Assembly: GCA_050743385.1 (NCBI GenBank)
Contig: JBOGFJ010000100.1
Location: forward strand, 1-14,244
Source of the DNA: JACDBD01 sp050743385
GTDB lineage: Bacteria > Actinomycetota > Acidimicrobiia > IMCC26256 > JACDBD01
DNA: 14,244 bases
Direction of reading: 5' to 3'
The notes under the pieces were generated by a model. That model made no database searches, was not told the DNA's origin, and worked only from the letters and a program-made list of their open reading frames with translations. Shown piece after piece: positions 1 through 6,357 of the stretch; position 1 is the stretch's first letter; each line of letters starts with the position of its first letter. Both the position numbers and the translations under genes were made by a program.

Positions 1-1159
1 CGGCAGCGCCGATCCCGGCGGCGGCGCCGGCGGCGACTCCCGCGCCCGCAGCTGCGGGCCCGGGGCCCGTGTCCGCGCCAGCAGCGGCAGCACGGTCGGG
101 CTCGCCCGCGGCCGCGAGCGCAGCACCCATCGCGATCGAGTGCTTCGGATGAGCGTCGACCGCCACGGGCCGGCCGAACTCCGCCCCCACCAGCTGCGCC
201 ACGAGCGGAATACGCGACGAGCCGCCGACGAGCAGCACGGCCTTCACCTGATCGGGCTCGACCGCGGCGCCACGCAGCGCGCGGTGCATGGCCTGCGTGC
301 TCTCCACGAGTGTCGGGCGCACCATCGCCTCGAACTCGGCGCGGGTGAGCCGTACCTCGGTCTGGAGATCGGGCAGCAGCACGGGGATCGACACGTCTGT
401 GTCGGTCGACAGCGCCTCTTTGGCGTCGATGCACTCCTGGCGGAGGCGCGCTACCGCCGCCAGCGCTGTCGGGTCGTCCTCGTCGAGCGCCTCGACCGCG
501 CCGCCGAGCGCGCGGGTCACGTGCGCGAACACAGCGGCGTCGAAGTCGATGCCACCGAGGCGCTCCACGCCCTCGGGCGTGCCGAGGATCTCGAACCCGC
601 TCGTCGTCTTGCGCAGCACAGCGGCGTCGAACGTGCCTCCACCGAGGTCGTACACCGCCACGACGTCGCCCGGGTCGACGCGCTCGGTCGCCGCGTAGTG
701 GATGGCTGCAGCCTCGGGCTCGGTGATCGTCCTCGCGTTCCGGAGGTCGGCCTGGTGGATCGCCTGCTCGAGCAGGTCCTTCTTGTACGCGCCCCAGTTC
801 GCCGGGTGGCTCACCACCGTCGCGTCGGCCGGGCCGCCCTCGCGCCGGGCGACCTCGTCGACGACCCAGCGCAGGAGCTTGCCCATGAGCGTCTCCGCCG
901 AGTACGGCGCGCCTCCGAGGAAGATGGGCGTCGTGTCGCCGATCCGGCGCTTGAACTCGCGTGCAACCCGGTCGGGCTCGGTGAGGCCACGGCGGCTGGC
1001 GGCGTCGCCGGTGAGGATGGTCTCGTCGGCGCGCAGGAGCACCACCGATGGGACGGCGGCCGAGCGGTTCCCGAGGGTCGCGATCTCGACCCGGCCGTCG
1101 CGGCTCACCGCCGCGGCCGTGTAGGTGGTGCCGAGATCGACTCCCAGCGCGTACCCCAT
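1..1159 (-). CDS. Hsp70/DnaK-like ATPase, partial (C-terminus beyond window)
   Basis: The 386 visible residues form an actin-fold Hsp70 nucleotide-binding domain. Phosphate-1 motif GVDLGTTYT is at 6-14, the connecting segment ITEPEAAAIHYA at 145-156, phosphate-2 motif DLGGGTFDAAVL at 171-182, and the adenosine motif VGGSSRIPLV at 311-320. The domain ends near residue 355. A run of Ala, Gly and Pro follows to the window edge instead of the start of a canonical substrate-binding beta-sandwich. The ATG at 1159 is preceded by AGGAG at a normal distance and begins directly at the first motif. The gene is divergent from the IniB-like genes and shares a 199-bp intergenic region and a promoter element with them, which suggests co-regulation. 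Inferred role: a chaperone-like or regulatory ATPase working with the dynamin module. It is not the housekeeping dnaK, because the C-terminal half looks different and no grpE or dnaJ is nearby. The substrate is unknown. Confidence 0.9.
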   Translation of the reverse strand, partial: MGYALGVDLGTTYTAAAVSRDGRVEIATLGNRSAAVPSVVLLRADETILTGDAASRRGLTEPDRVAREFKRRIGDTTPIFLGGAPYSAETLMGKLLRWVVDEVARREGGPADATVVSHPANWGAYKKDLLEQAIHQADLRNARTITEPEAAAIHYAATERVDPGDVVAVYDLGGGTFDAAVLRKTTSGFEILGTPEGVERLGGIDFDAAVFAHVTRALGGAVEALDEDDPTALAAVARLRQECIDAKEALSTDTDVSIPVLLPDLQTEVRLTRAEFEAMVRPTLVESTQAMHRALRGAAVEPDQVKAVLLVGGSSRIPLVAQLVGAEFGRPVAVDAHPKHSIAMGAALAAAGEPDRAAAAGADTGPGPAAAGAGVAAGAAAGIGAA

Positions 1160-1208
1160 CGTTCGCTCCTCTGCCCGGCCGCGTGGGCCATTCCGACATC
1201 TGCGGGCG

Positions 1209-1237
1209 ACCATACCAACGGCCCCTGCGGCTGTCGC
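1209..1237 (-). promoter_or_regulatory. Predicted promoter of the hsp70-like gene
   Basis: On the minus strand GCGACA and TATGGT are separated by exactly 17 bp. The -10 and the bases after it, TATGGTCGCC, are identical over 10 bp to the predicted iniB2 promoter at 2143-2152. A start point near 1202 would give a leader of about 43 nt containing the AGGAG ribosome site. Read by eye, with no transcript data. Confidence 0.4.
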
Positions 1238-1269
1238 CGGGGCAACGACCCGTTTTCTGTGGGTGGGTA

Positions 1270-1281
1270 GGGGATGTCCCC
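1270..1281. promoter_or_regulatory. Palindromic candidate operator upstream of iniB1
   Basis: GGGGA-TG-TCCCC has 5-bp perfect arms around a 2-bp centre. It is centred near -42 relative to the start predicted from TACGGT at 1306-1311. Its core GATGTCC recurs at 2111-2117 upstream of iniB2 at almost the same distance from that gene's -10. It is a candidate site for the LuxR-type regulator encoded at 6358-8973. That link is inferred. Confidence 0.4.
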
Positions 1282-1358
1282 GATGCCGGAGCCGGGCGTC
1301 ACGCCTACGGTGGCACGACGAGCGTTGCAAAGGAACGCTCCCGACCCAGGATGCAGAG

Positions 1359-2057
1359 GTGGCCCAGCCGTTCCTCGATGTGGCCCGGGAGCTGATCGAC
1401 AGCCCCGAGGCCAAAGCCGACTACGCCGAGAACCCGGACGGGTTCCTCGCCGCGCGCGGCCTGGAAGGGCTCAGCGCGGCCGATCTCGAGGTCGCGGTCG
1501 GATTCGTCGCCGATGCCGTACCGGCGCCGTTGGCGCGCCAGCTGTCCCCTTCCTCCTTGCCTTCGGCACCGGAACCGGCCGCGCTGGCCCGGCTGGCGGC
1601 GACGACCGAGGTGGAGGCGGAGGTGCGCGAGGCCGAGCCCGGCACCCTGGGGCTCGGCGCTGTGATCGACCCCGGCGGCGAGCTCGATCTCCCCGACTCG
1701 GTCGACTTCACGACGCTCGCTCCTCCCCCCGACGAAGCTCGCGTCGATTCGGAGGCGGGCGCGGAAGGGTCGAACGGGAACCAAGCGGACGCGGTGGCGC
1801 CGGAATTGTCCGAGACCGACGTGATCGACGACTCCGATCTCGCGCCGTCGACGCTCGACGAAACTCCCGGCACCGACGACGAGGTTGAACAAGACGGAGA
1901 AGCAGAGGAGTCGGAGCGCGAGGCCGGCGAGTTCGACTTCGATCCCGAGCTTCAGCCGACGGTTGAGAGTGACGCCGGGTTGCCGGCGGCCGGCCCGGTT
2001 GCTGCGCCGGAAGTGGTGGAGCCTCCTCCGGAAGAGACGTTCGAAGATCTCATCTGA
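1359..2057 (+). CDS. IniB-like protein 1, acidic (IniB N-terminal-type domain)
   Basis: A 232-aa protein. Residues 2-50 form a small helical domain (LIDSPEAKADYAENPDGFL then an ARGLEGLSAADL stretch) that resembles the N-terminus of mycobacterial IniB and the protein encoded next door (NPEGWLDSHGY). Residues 51-100 are Ala/Pro-rich. Residues 120-232 are low-complexity, strongly acidic and probably disordered, with many Asp and Glu, and end FEDLI. No signal peptide or membrane segment is visible. The GTG at 1359 is chosen because AGGA (1348-1351) lies 7 nt upstream and the domain begins immediately; the open frame extends back to 1125 but that part overlaps the promoter and the hsp70-like start. 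The molecular role of IniB is unknown even in mycobacteria. Position suggests an accessory partner of the downstream dynamin pair. Family assignment is by pattern only. Confidence 0.72.
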   Translation: MAQPFLDVARELIDSPEAKADYAENPDGFLAARGLEGLSAADLEVAVGFVADAVPAPLARQLSPSSLPSAPEPAALARLAATTEVEAEVREAEPGTLGLGAVIDPGGELDLPDSVDFTTLAPPPDEARVDSEAGAEGSNGNQADAVAPELSETDVIDDSDLAPSTLDETPGTDDEVEQDGEAEESEREAGEFDFDPELQPTVESDAGLPAAGPVAAPEVVEPPPEETFEDLI

Positions 2058-2254
2058 CCGCTCTGGTCGCGCTCGCAATCTCCCGCCCGTTCGCCAGCCA
2101 CTTTCTTTTCGATGTCCTCTAGTCACGGTGAGCGCGATCCCCTATGGTCGCCTTCGCAGTTGCGGTAGATCCCCGATTCGCCATGAAGGCGGCACCCGTA
2201 GCTTGCGTCGTAGCCCTCCAATAAGGGTGGGGGGACGACAAAGGAGAGCGAACG
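2058..2254 (+). promoter_or_regulatory. Intergenic region with predicted iniB2 promoter
   Basis: A 197-bp gap with no gene. TAGTCA (2120-2125), a 17-bp spacer and TATGGT (2143-2148) form a plausible promoter with a start near 2155 and a leader of about 100 nt. GATGTCC (2111-2117) lies 25 bp ahead of the -10, matching the iniB1 arrangement. GATCCCC occurs twice as a direct repeat (2136-2142 and 2168-2174, 32 bp apart, about three helical turns), one copy touching the -10 and one just after the predicted start. AAGGAGAG (2241-2248) is a strong ribosome site 6 nt before the iniB2 ATG. Confidence 0.45.
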
Positions 2255-2884
2255 ATGCCTGTTACGAAGACCGAAGTGAACGTCGCCCAGGAAGTCATCA
2301 ACGTCCTGCTCGGCGACAAGGGTGAGGCCGAGGCCTACTCGCAGAACCCCGAGGGCTGGCTCGACAGCCACGGCTACGCGGACGTGTCGGCCGAGGCGGT
2401 GGCGACCTGCGGTGTCGGCGCCGGCGGTGGTGCGGGCGGCGGCGGTGGTGCCGGTGCGTCGGCGAGTGCGTATGCCGCGGCTCCGCCAGTGGGTGCCGGT
2501 GCGGTCGCGCAGCTCGACTACATCGTCTACAACAACTACTACGAGGACAACTCGATCACGAACAACATCGAGAACCACGGCAACCTCGACTTCGACCAGA
2601 CGGTCCAGAACGTCGAAGGTGACGGAAACGTCGTGGCCGGCGATGACATCGAGGACTCGCAGGTACAGACCGGTGATGGCGTGCAGGTCGAGGACAGCGT
2701 CCTGACCGACACCAACGTCGAGACCGGTGAGGGCGACCAACTCATCGACGAGAGCCAGACCACCGCGACGTCGGGCTTCGGCGACGCCCAGGCCGGCTCC
2801 GCCGGTGGCGACGTCACCCAGACCACGGGCGACGAGGCTCCGCCTGAGGACGCGCCCGACCCGGCTGCCGACCCGATCCTCTAG
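2255..2884 (+). CDS. IniB-like protein 2 with Gly/Ala linker and Asn/Asp-rich solenoid-like repeats
   Basis: A 209-aa protein. Residues 8-52 match the helical N-terminal domain of the preceding IniB-like protein (EAEAYSQNPEGWLDSHGY, 24-41). Residues 54-85 are a Gly/Ala-rich linker. Residues 86-166 are rich in Asn, Asp, Gly and Val with a recurring spacing (SITNNIEN, GNLDFDQTVQNVEGDGNVV, DIEDSQVQTGDGVQVEDSVL, DTNVETGEGDQLID). This pattern suggests stacked short strands of a beta-solenoid. The C-terminus is acidic and Pro/Ala-rich. There is no signal peptide or membrane helix. The ATG follows a near-perfect ribosome site (AAGGAGAG, 6-nt spacing), so high expression is likely. Mycobacterial IniB is also Gly/Ala-rich after its N-terminal domain, but longer. 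It probably works with the GTPases downstream as scaffold or membrane-associated filler; this is inference. The hairpin just after the gene could set its level above theirs. Confidence 0.75.
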   Translation: MPVTKTEVNVAQEVINVLLGDKGEAEAYSQNPEGWLDSHGYADVSAEAVATCGVGAGGGAGGGGGAGASASAYAAAPPVGAGAVAQLDYIVYNNYYEDNSITNNIENHGNLDFDQTVQNVEGDGNVVAGDDIEDSQVQTGDGVQVEDSVLTDTNVETGEGDQLIDESQTTATSGFGDAQAGSAGGDVTQTTGDEAPPEDAPDPAADPIL

Positions 2885-2906
2885 TCGAACGGAAACACAA
2901 GCATCA

Positions 2907-2934
2907 GGGCCCCGGGGCTTCGTCCCCGGGGCCC
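2907..2934 (+). terminator. Strong GC hairpin between iniB2 and iniA
   Basis: GGGCCCCGGGG (2907-2917) pairs perfectly with CCCCGGGGCCC (2924-2934) around the 6-nt loop CTTCGT, giving an 11-bp all-GC stem. No T tract follows, as is common for actinobacterial terminators. It lies 22 bp after the iniB2 stop and 38 bp before the iniA start, so it is either a full terminator, with iniA having its own promoter, or a partial one that lowers the dynamin level relative to IniB. It could also protect the 3' end of the iniB mRNA. Confidence 0.75.
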
Positions 2935-2972
2935 CGGCGCGCCCGTCACCGTCGCAGTACCGTCACAGACCC

Positions 2973-4850
2973 ATGAACGAGCCGACCACCGCGGAGGCAG
3001 CTCCGCAGAGCCAACTCGTCGAGCACGCGCTCGGCGCGCTGGTCCAATGCGAGATCGCGGTCGAGGCCCACGACCGAACCGACCTTGCCCAGCGCATCAA
3101 GCACGCCACTCACCGCCTCGAGGACCCCTCGACCCACCTGCTGGTGGTAGGAGAGTTCAAGCAGGGCAAGAGCTCGCTCATCAACGCCCTGCTCGACGCG
3201 CCCGTATGCCCCGTCGACGACGACATCGCCACGTCCGCGCCCACGGCGGTGCGCTTCGCCGACCCGCCGTCGGCCGCGGTGCTCTACCGCCCACCCGAAT
3301 CGGCCGATGGCACGGTCGAGCCCGAGCGCGAAGCGATCCCGGTCGACCGGGTGCAGGAGTTCGTCACCGAAGCCGCCAACCCCGAGAACGAGCGCCGCGT
3401 CCACTCCGTGGAGATCGGCGTCTCGCGTCCCCTCCTCTCCGAGGGGCTGGTCCTCGTCGACACCCCCGGTGTGGGCGGCCTCGGATCGGCGCACGCCGCC
3501 ATCACCGTCGGCGCGTTGCCGATGGCCGATGCGCTCGTCTTCGTGTCGGACGCATCGCAGGAGTACTCGGGGCCCGAGCTCCAGTTCCTCGAGACCGCCC
3601 GGTCGCTCTGCCCCAACATCGTCTGCGTGCTGACCAAGACCGACTTCTATCCCGAGTGGCGCAAGATCCTCGATCTCGACCGCGCGCACCTCGAGCAGGT
3701 GGGGATCGAGGCGGAGATCCTGCCGCTGTCGTCGACCCTCCGCCTCCAGGCGCTCGAGACCGGCGACCGCGAGCTCGACGAGGAGTCGGGCTTCCCGGCC
3801 CTGGTCGACTACGTGCAGAGGGAGGTCATCGCCGCGGCCGAGCAGCTGGCCGTGAACGCGGCGGTCAACGACGCCCTCGCCGTCGTGGAGCAGCTCGACG
3901 GCCAGTTCCGCACCGAGAAGGCCGCGCTCGACGAGCCGGAGCAGGCCGGCGCACTCGTGTGCGACCTCGAGACGGCCAAGGAGCGCGCCGATCGGCTCCG
4001 GAGCCAGGCGGCGAAGTGGCAGGTGACGCTCGCCGACGGCATCGCCGACCTGAACGCCGACGTCGACCACGACCTGCGCACGCGTGTCCGGCGGATCGTC
4101 CAGGAGTCGGACGAGGCCATCGAAGCGACCGACCCCGCCGACATCTGGGAGGAGTTCGAGCCCTGGCTCTACCGGCGTGTCGGCGAAGACGTCGTGAACA
4201 ACTACAAGTTCCTGCAGGTGCGCGGGGAGGAGCTCTCGCAGCGTGTCGCGACGCACTTCGAGGTCGACAGCGCCGACATCCGCGCCAAGATCGCGTTCGC
4301 GGGCGCCTTCGACGTCGGCCAGGCCGTCGACGTCGACACCGGGATCAACACCGACACCATGAGTGCCCCCCAGAAGCTGTGGACCGGTGTTCGGGGTGGG
4401 TACATGGGGGTGATCATGCTCTCGATGTTCGGAGGCATGGTCGGCCTGACGCTCGGGCCACTGCTCCCGCTGGCGGCGGGCCTGGTGTTGGGGCGCAAGT
4501 CGCTCCGCGACGAGAAGGAGCGCCAGCTCACCATCCGCCGCCAGCAGGCGAAGAACGCCTTCCGCAAGTACGTCGACGAGGCACAGTTCGTCGTGGGCAA
4601 GGACAGCCGTGACCGGCTGCGCATGATCCAACGCCAGCTGCGCGACCACTACTCGTCGCGGGCCGAGGAGTTTCTCCGTTCGCTCAGCGAGACGCAGCGC
4701 GCCGCCCAGGCGGCCGTGCAGTCCGACCAGGCCACCCGCCAGCAGCGCCAGCGCGCGGTGCAGGGTGAGCTCGAGCGCATCAGCGTGATCCGCAAGAGCA
4801 TCCGCGAGGTCGCGGCCGAGGCGGCGAAGGCCGGCGCGGCGATCTCGTGA
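2973..4850 (+). CDS. iniA: IniA-like dynamin-family GTPase with membrane hairpin
   Basis: A 625-aa bacterial dynamin-like protein; M. tuberculosis IniA is about 640 aa. GTPase motifs: G1 GEFKQGKS at 60-67, a Thr near 87-91 for G2 (DDIATSAPTAVRF), G3 DTPG at 163-166, G4 TKTD at 221-224. Long charged helices follow (about 290-440 and 515-615). Between them a hydrophobic segment at about 476-507 (GVIMLSMFGGMVGLTLGPLL, then LAAGLVLG) has the form of a membrane-inserting hairpin. IniA binds membranes and causes their fission in a GTP-dependent way in mycobacteria; the same role at the plasma membrane is inferred here. The ATG at 2973 fits family length and G1 position. It has no Shine-Dalgarno sequence, but TACCGT (2958-2963) ends 9 nt before it, which would suit leaderless translation from its own promoter. 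The gene overlaps iniC by 4 nt. Confidence 0.9.
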   Translation: MNEPTTAEAAPQSQLVEHALGALVQCEIAVEAHDRTDLAQRIKHATHRLEDPSTHLLVVGEFKQGKSSLINALLDAPVCPVDDDIATSAPTAVRFADPPSAAVLYRPPESADGTVEPEREAIPVDRVQEFVTEAANPENERRVHSVEIGVSRPLLSEGLVLVDTPGVGGLGSAHAAITVGALPMADALVFVSDASQEYSGPELQFLETARSLCPNIVCVLTKTDFYPEWRKILDLDRAHLEQVGIEAEILPLSSTLRLQALETGDRELDEESGFPALVDYVQREVIAAAEQLAVNAAVNDALAVVEQLDGQFRTEKAALDEPEQAGALVCDLETAKERADRLRSQAAKWQVTLADGIADLNADVDHDLRTRVRRIVQESDEAIEATDPADIWEEFEPWLYRRVGEDVVNNYKFLQVRGEELSQRVATHFEVDSADIRAKIAFAGAFDVGQAVDVDTGINTDTMSAPQKLWTGVRGGYMGVIMLSMFGGMVGLTLGPLLPLAAGLVLGRKSLRDEKERQLTIRRQQAKNAFRKYVDEAQFVVGKDSRDRLRMIQRQLRDHYSSRAEEFLRSLSETQRAAQAAVQSDQATRQQRQRAVQGELERISVIRKSIREVAAEAAKAGAAIS

Positions 4851-6319
4851 GCGGTGCCCCGTCCCTGCTCGACGAGACCCGCGCGCTGCTGCGCGATGCC
4901 GTCGCGGCCTACGCCGGCACCGAGGAGGCTGCCGGGCTCCAGTCGATCCTCGACCGGCTCGACGATCCGCTGCGGGTCGCGATCGCCGGACGCGTGAAGG
5001 CCGGGAAGTCGACACTGCTGAACGCGCTCGTGGGCGAGGAGCTGGCGCCCACCGACGCGGGCGAGTGCACGAAGATCGTCACCTGGTACCGCGACGGGGT
5101 GACGTACCGGGTCGAGCTCCATCCCCACAAGGGAGTGCCCCGGCAGGTGCCGTTCGCGCGCGACGCGGGGGCGATCGAAGTCGAGCTGGGCTCGACGCCG
5201 GCCGACCAGGTCGAACGGTTGGTCGTCGACTGGCCGTCGTCGTCGCTGAAGCAGATGACGTTGATCGACACGCCCGGCATCGGGTCGTTGTCAGCCGAGG
5301 TCTCGGCCCGCACGCACGCGTTTCTCGCGCCCGACGACGACCGGGTGACCGCGGCCGACGCGGTGCTGTACTTGATGAAGCACCTGCACAACACCGACAT
5401 CGACTTCCTCGCCACGTTCCACGACGAGGAGGTCTCGCAGGCGACGCCCGTGAACGCGATCGCGGTGCTCTCCCGCGCCGACGAGGTTGCCGCCGGCCGG
5501 ATCGACGCCATGGAGTCGGCCACGAGGATCGCCACCCGCTACCGCTCCGATCCGAAGGTGCGGCGCCTCGTCCAGACGGTCGTGCCCGTGGCCGGGCTGC
5601 TCGCGGTCACCGGCGAGACCTTGCGCGAGGCCGAGTACGCCGCGCTCGCCAGACTGGCCGCGTGCGAGGATCCGCCGGTCGAGAAGCTGCTCGTGTCGGT
5701 CGACCGGTTCGTGAACTCGCCGACAACGGTCTTGACGTCGATGGAGCGGGAGGCGCTGCTCGATCGCCTGGGTCTCTTCGGTATCCGACTCGCTACCGGG
5801 ATGATCCGTGATGGGCGCGCGCCCACGTCGGGCAAGCTCTCGGCCGCGCTCGTCGAGCAGAGCGGTCTCGACGCGCTGCGCAACGTCCTGCTCTCGCAGT
5901 TCGCCGAGCGACGCGACGTGCTCAAGGCGCGTTCGGGGCTGCTCGCGGTCGAGGGTGTGGCTCGCGCCCGTCCCGTCGCCGGGTCCGGCGCGCTGATGAA
6001 CGAGGTGGAGCGTGTGACCGCGGGCGCGCACGAGTTCCAGGAGATTCGCCTGCTGAACGCGCTCCGGTCGGGCGCGGTATCCGCCAAGCCGAAGGATCTC
6101 GAGGTCATGGAGCGCCTGTTGGGTACGACCGGCGCCGCGCCCGCGGCTCGGCTCGGTCTCGGGGCCGGCGCCGCCGACGCTGATGTTCGGACCGCCGCGC
6201 AGGAGGCGCTCGCCCGCTGGCAGCGCCGCGCCGAGAGCCCCATGGCGTCGCGCGAGGTCGCAGACGCGGCCCGCGTGCTCGTCCGCACGTGCGAGGGGAT
6301 CCTGACCCGACACGCGTGA
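4847..6319 (+). CDS. iniC: IniC-like dynamin-family GTPase
   Basis: A 490-aa GTPase; M. tuberculosis IniC is about 493 aa. G1 is GRVKAGKS at 48-55, the G2 Thr is likely in GECTKIVTW (72-80), G3 is DTPG at 141-144, and the G4 position reads SRADE (209-213), so Asp is kept but the usual N/T-K pair is not. The C-terminal half (about 290-490) is mostly helical, without the hydrophobic hairpin seen in IniA. This fits a partner of IniA rather than a protein that inserts in the membrane by itself. The GTG start overlaps the iniA stop (GTGA, 4847-4850) and lacks a ribosome site, which indicates translational coupling and near-equal expression of the pair. It ends 38 bp from the convergent LuxR-type regulator gene. 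Function is inferred from the family and from pairing with iniA. Confidence 0.87.
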   Translation: MSGAPSLLDETRALLRDAVAAYAGTEEAAGLQSILDRLDDPLRVAIAGRVKAGKSTLLNALVGEELAPTDAGECTKIVTWYRDGVTYRVELHPHKGVPRQVPFARDAGAIEVELGSTPADQVERLVVDWPSSSLKQMTLIDTPGIGSLSAEVSARTHAFLAPDDDRVTAADAVLYLMKHLHNTDIDFLATFHDEEVSQATPVNAIAVLSRADEVAAGRIDAMESATRIATRYRSDPKVRRLVQTVVPVAGLLAVTGETLREAEYAALARLAACEDPPVEKLLVSVDRFVNSPTTVLTSMEREALLDRLGLFGIRLATGMIRDGRAPTSGKLSAALVEQSGLDALRNVLLSQFAERRDVLKARSGLLAVEGVARARPVAGSGALMNEVERVTAGAHEFQEIRLLNALRSGAVSAKPKDLEVMERLLGTTGAAPAARLGLGAGAADADVRTAAQEALARWQRRAESPMASREVADAARVLVRTCEGILTRHA

Positions 6320-6357
6320 CGCATGCCTCGAGCGCCGAGAGGGTCGTCAGGAAAGCA

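Larger units (their letters stand above)
1160..1358. promoter_or_regulatory. Divergent intergenic region between hsp70-like and iniB1-like genes
   Basis: This 199-bp gap holds the control region for two divergent genes. On the minus strand there is GCGACA (1237-1232), a 17-bp spacer and TATGGT (1214-1209), a plausible sigma70-type promoter about 50 bp ahead of the hsp70-like ATG. On the plus strand TACGGT (1306-1311) is a -10 candidate for iniB1, without a good -35. The perfect-armed palindrome GGGGA-TG-TCCCC (1270-1281) lies about 42 bp upstream of the start point predicted from that -10. That is where many activators bind next to RNA polymerase. GATGTC also occurs on the minus strand at 1200-1195. 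Confidence 0.5.

Noticed and set aside
140..1270. Long plus-strand open frames over the first kilobase
   Set aside because: They are antisense shadows of the Hsp70-like gene in GC-rich DNA, with Arg/Ala-rich translations and no motifs; the minus-strand frame shows all Hsp70 signatures.
1359..2884. Interpretation of the two IniB-like proteins as peptide natural-product precursors, since their N-termini resemble leader peptides
   Set aside because: No modification enzyme, protease or transporter is nearby, the C-terminal parts are long and not core-like, and the dynamin context fits IniB better.
2946..5015. 689-aa minus-strand open frame
   Set aside because: Antisense to iniA; no domain recognised and composition typical of a shadow frame.
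6320..6357. Possible bidirectional terminator between iniC and the regulator gene
   Set aside because: Only short, imperfect complementary stretches are visible in the 38-bp gap.
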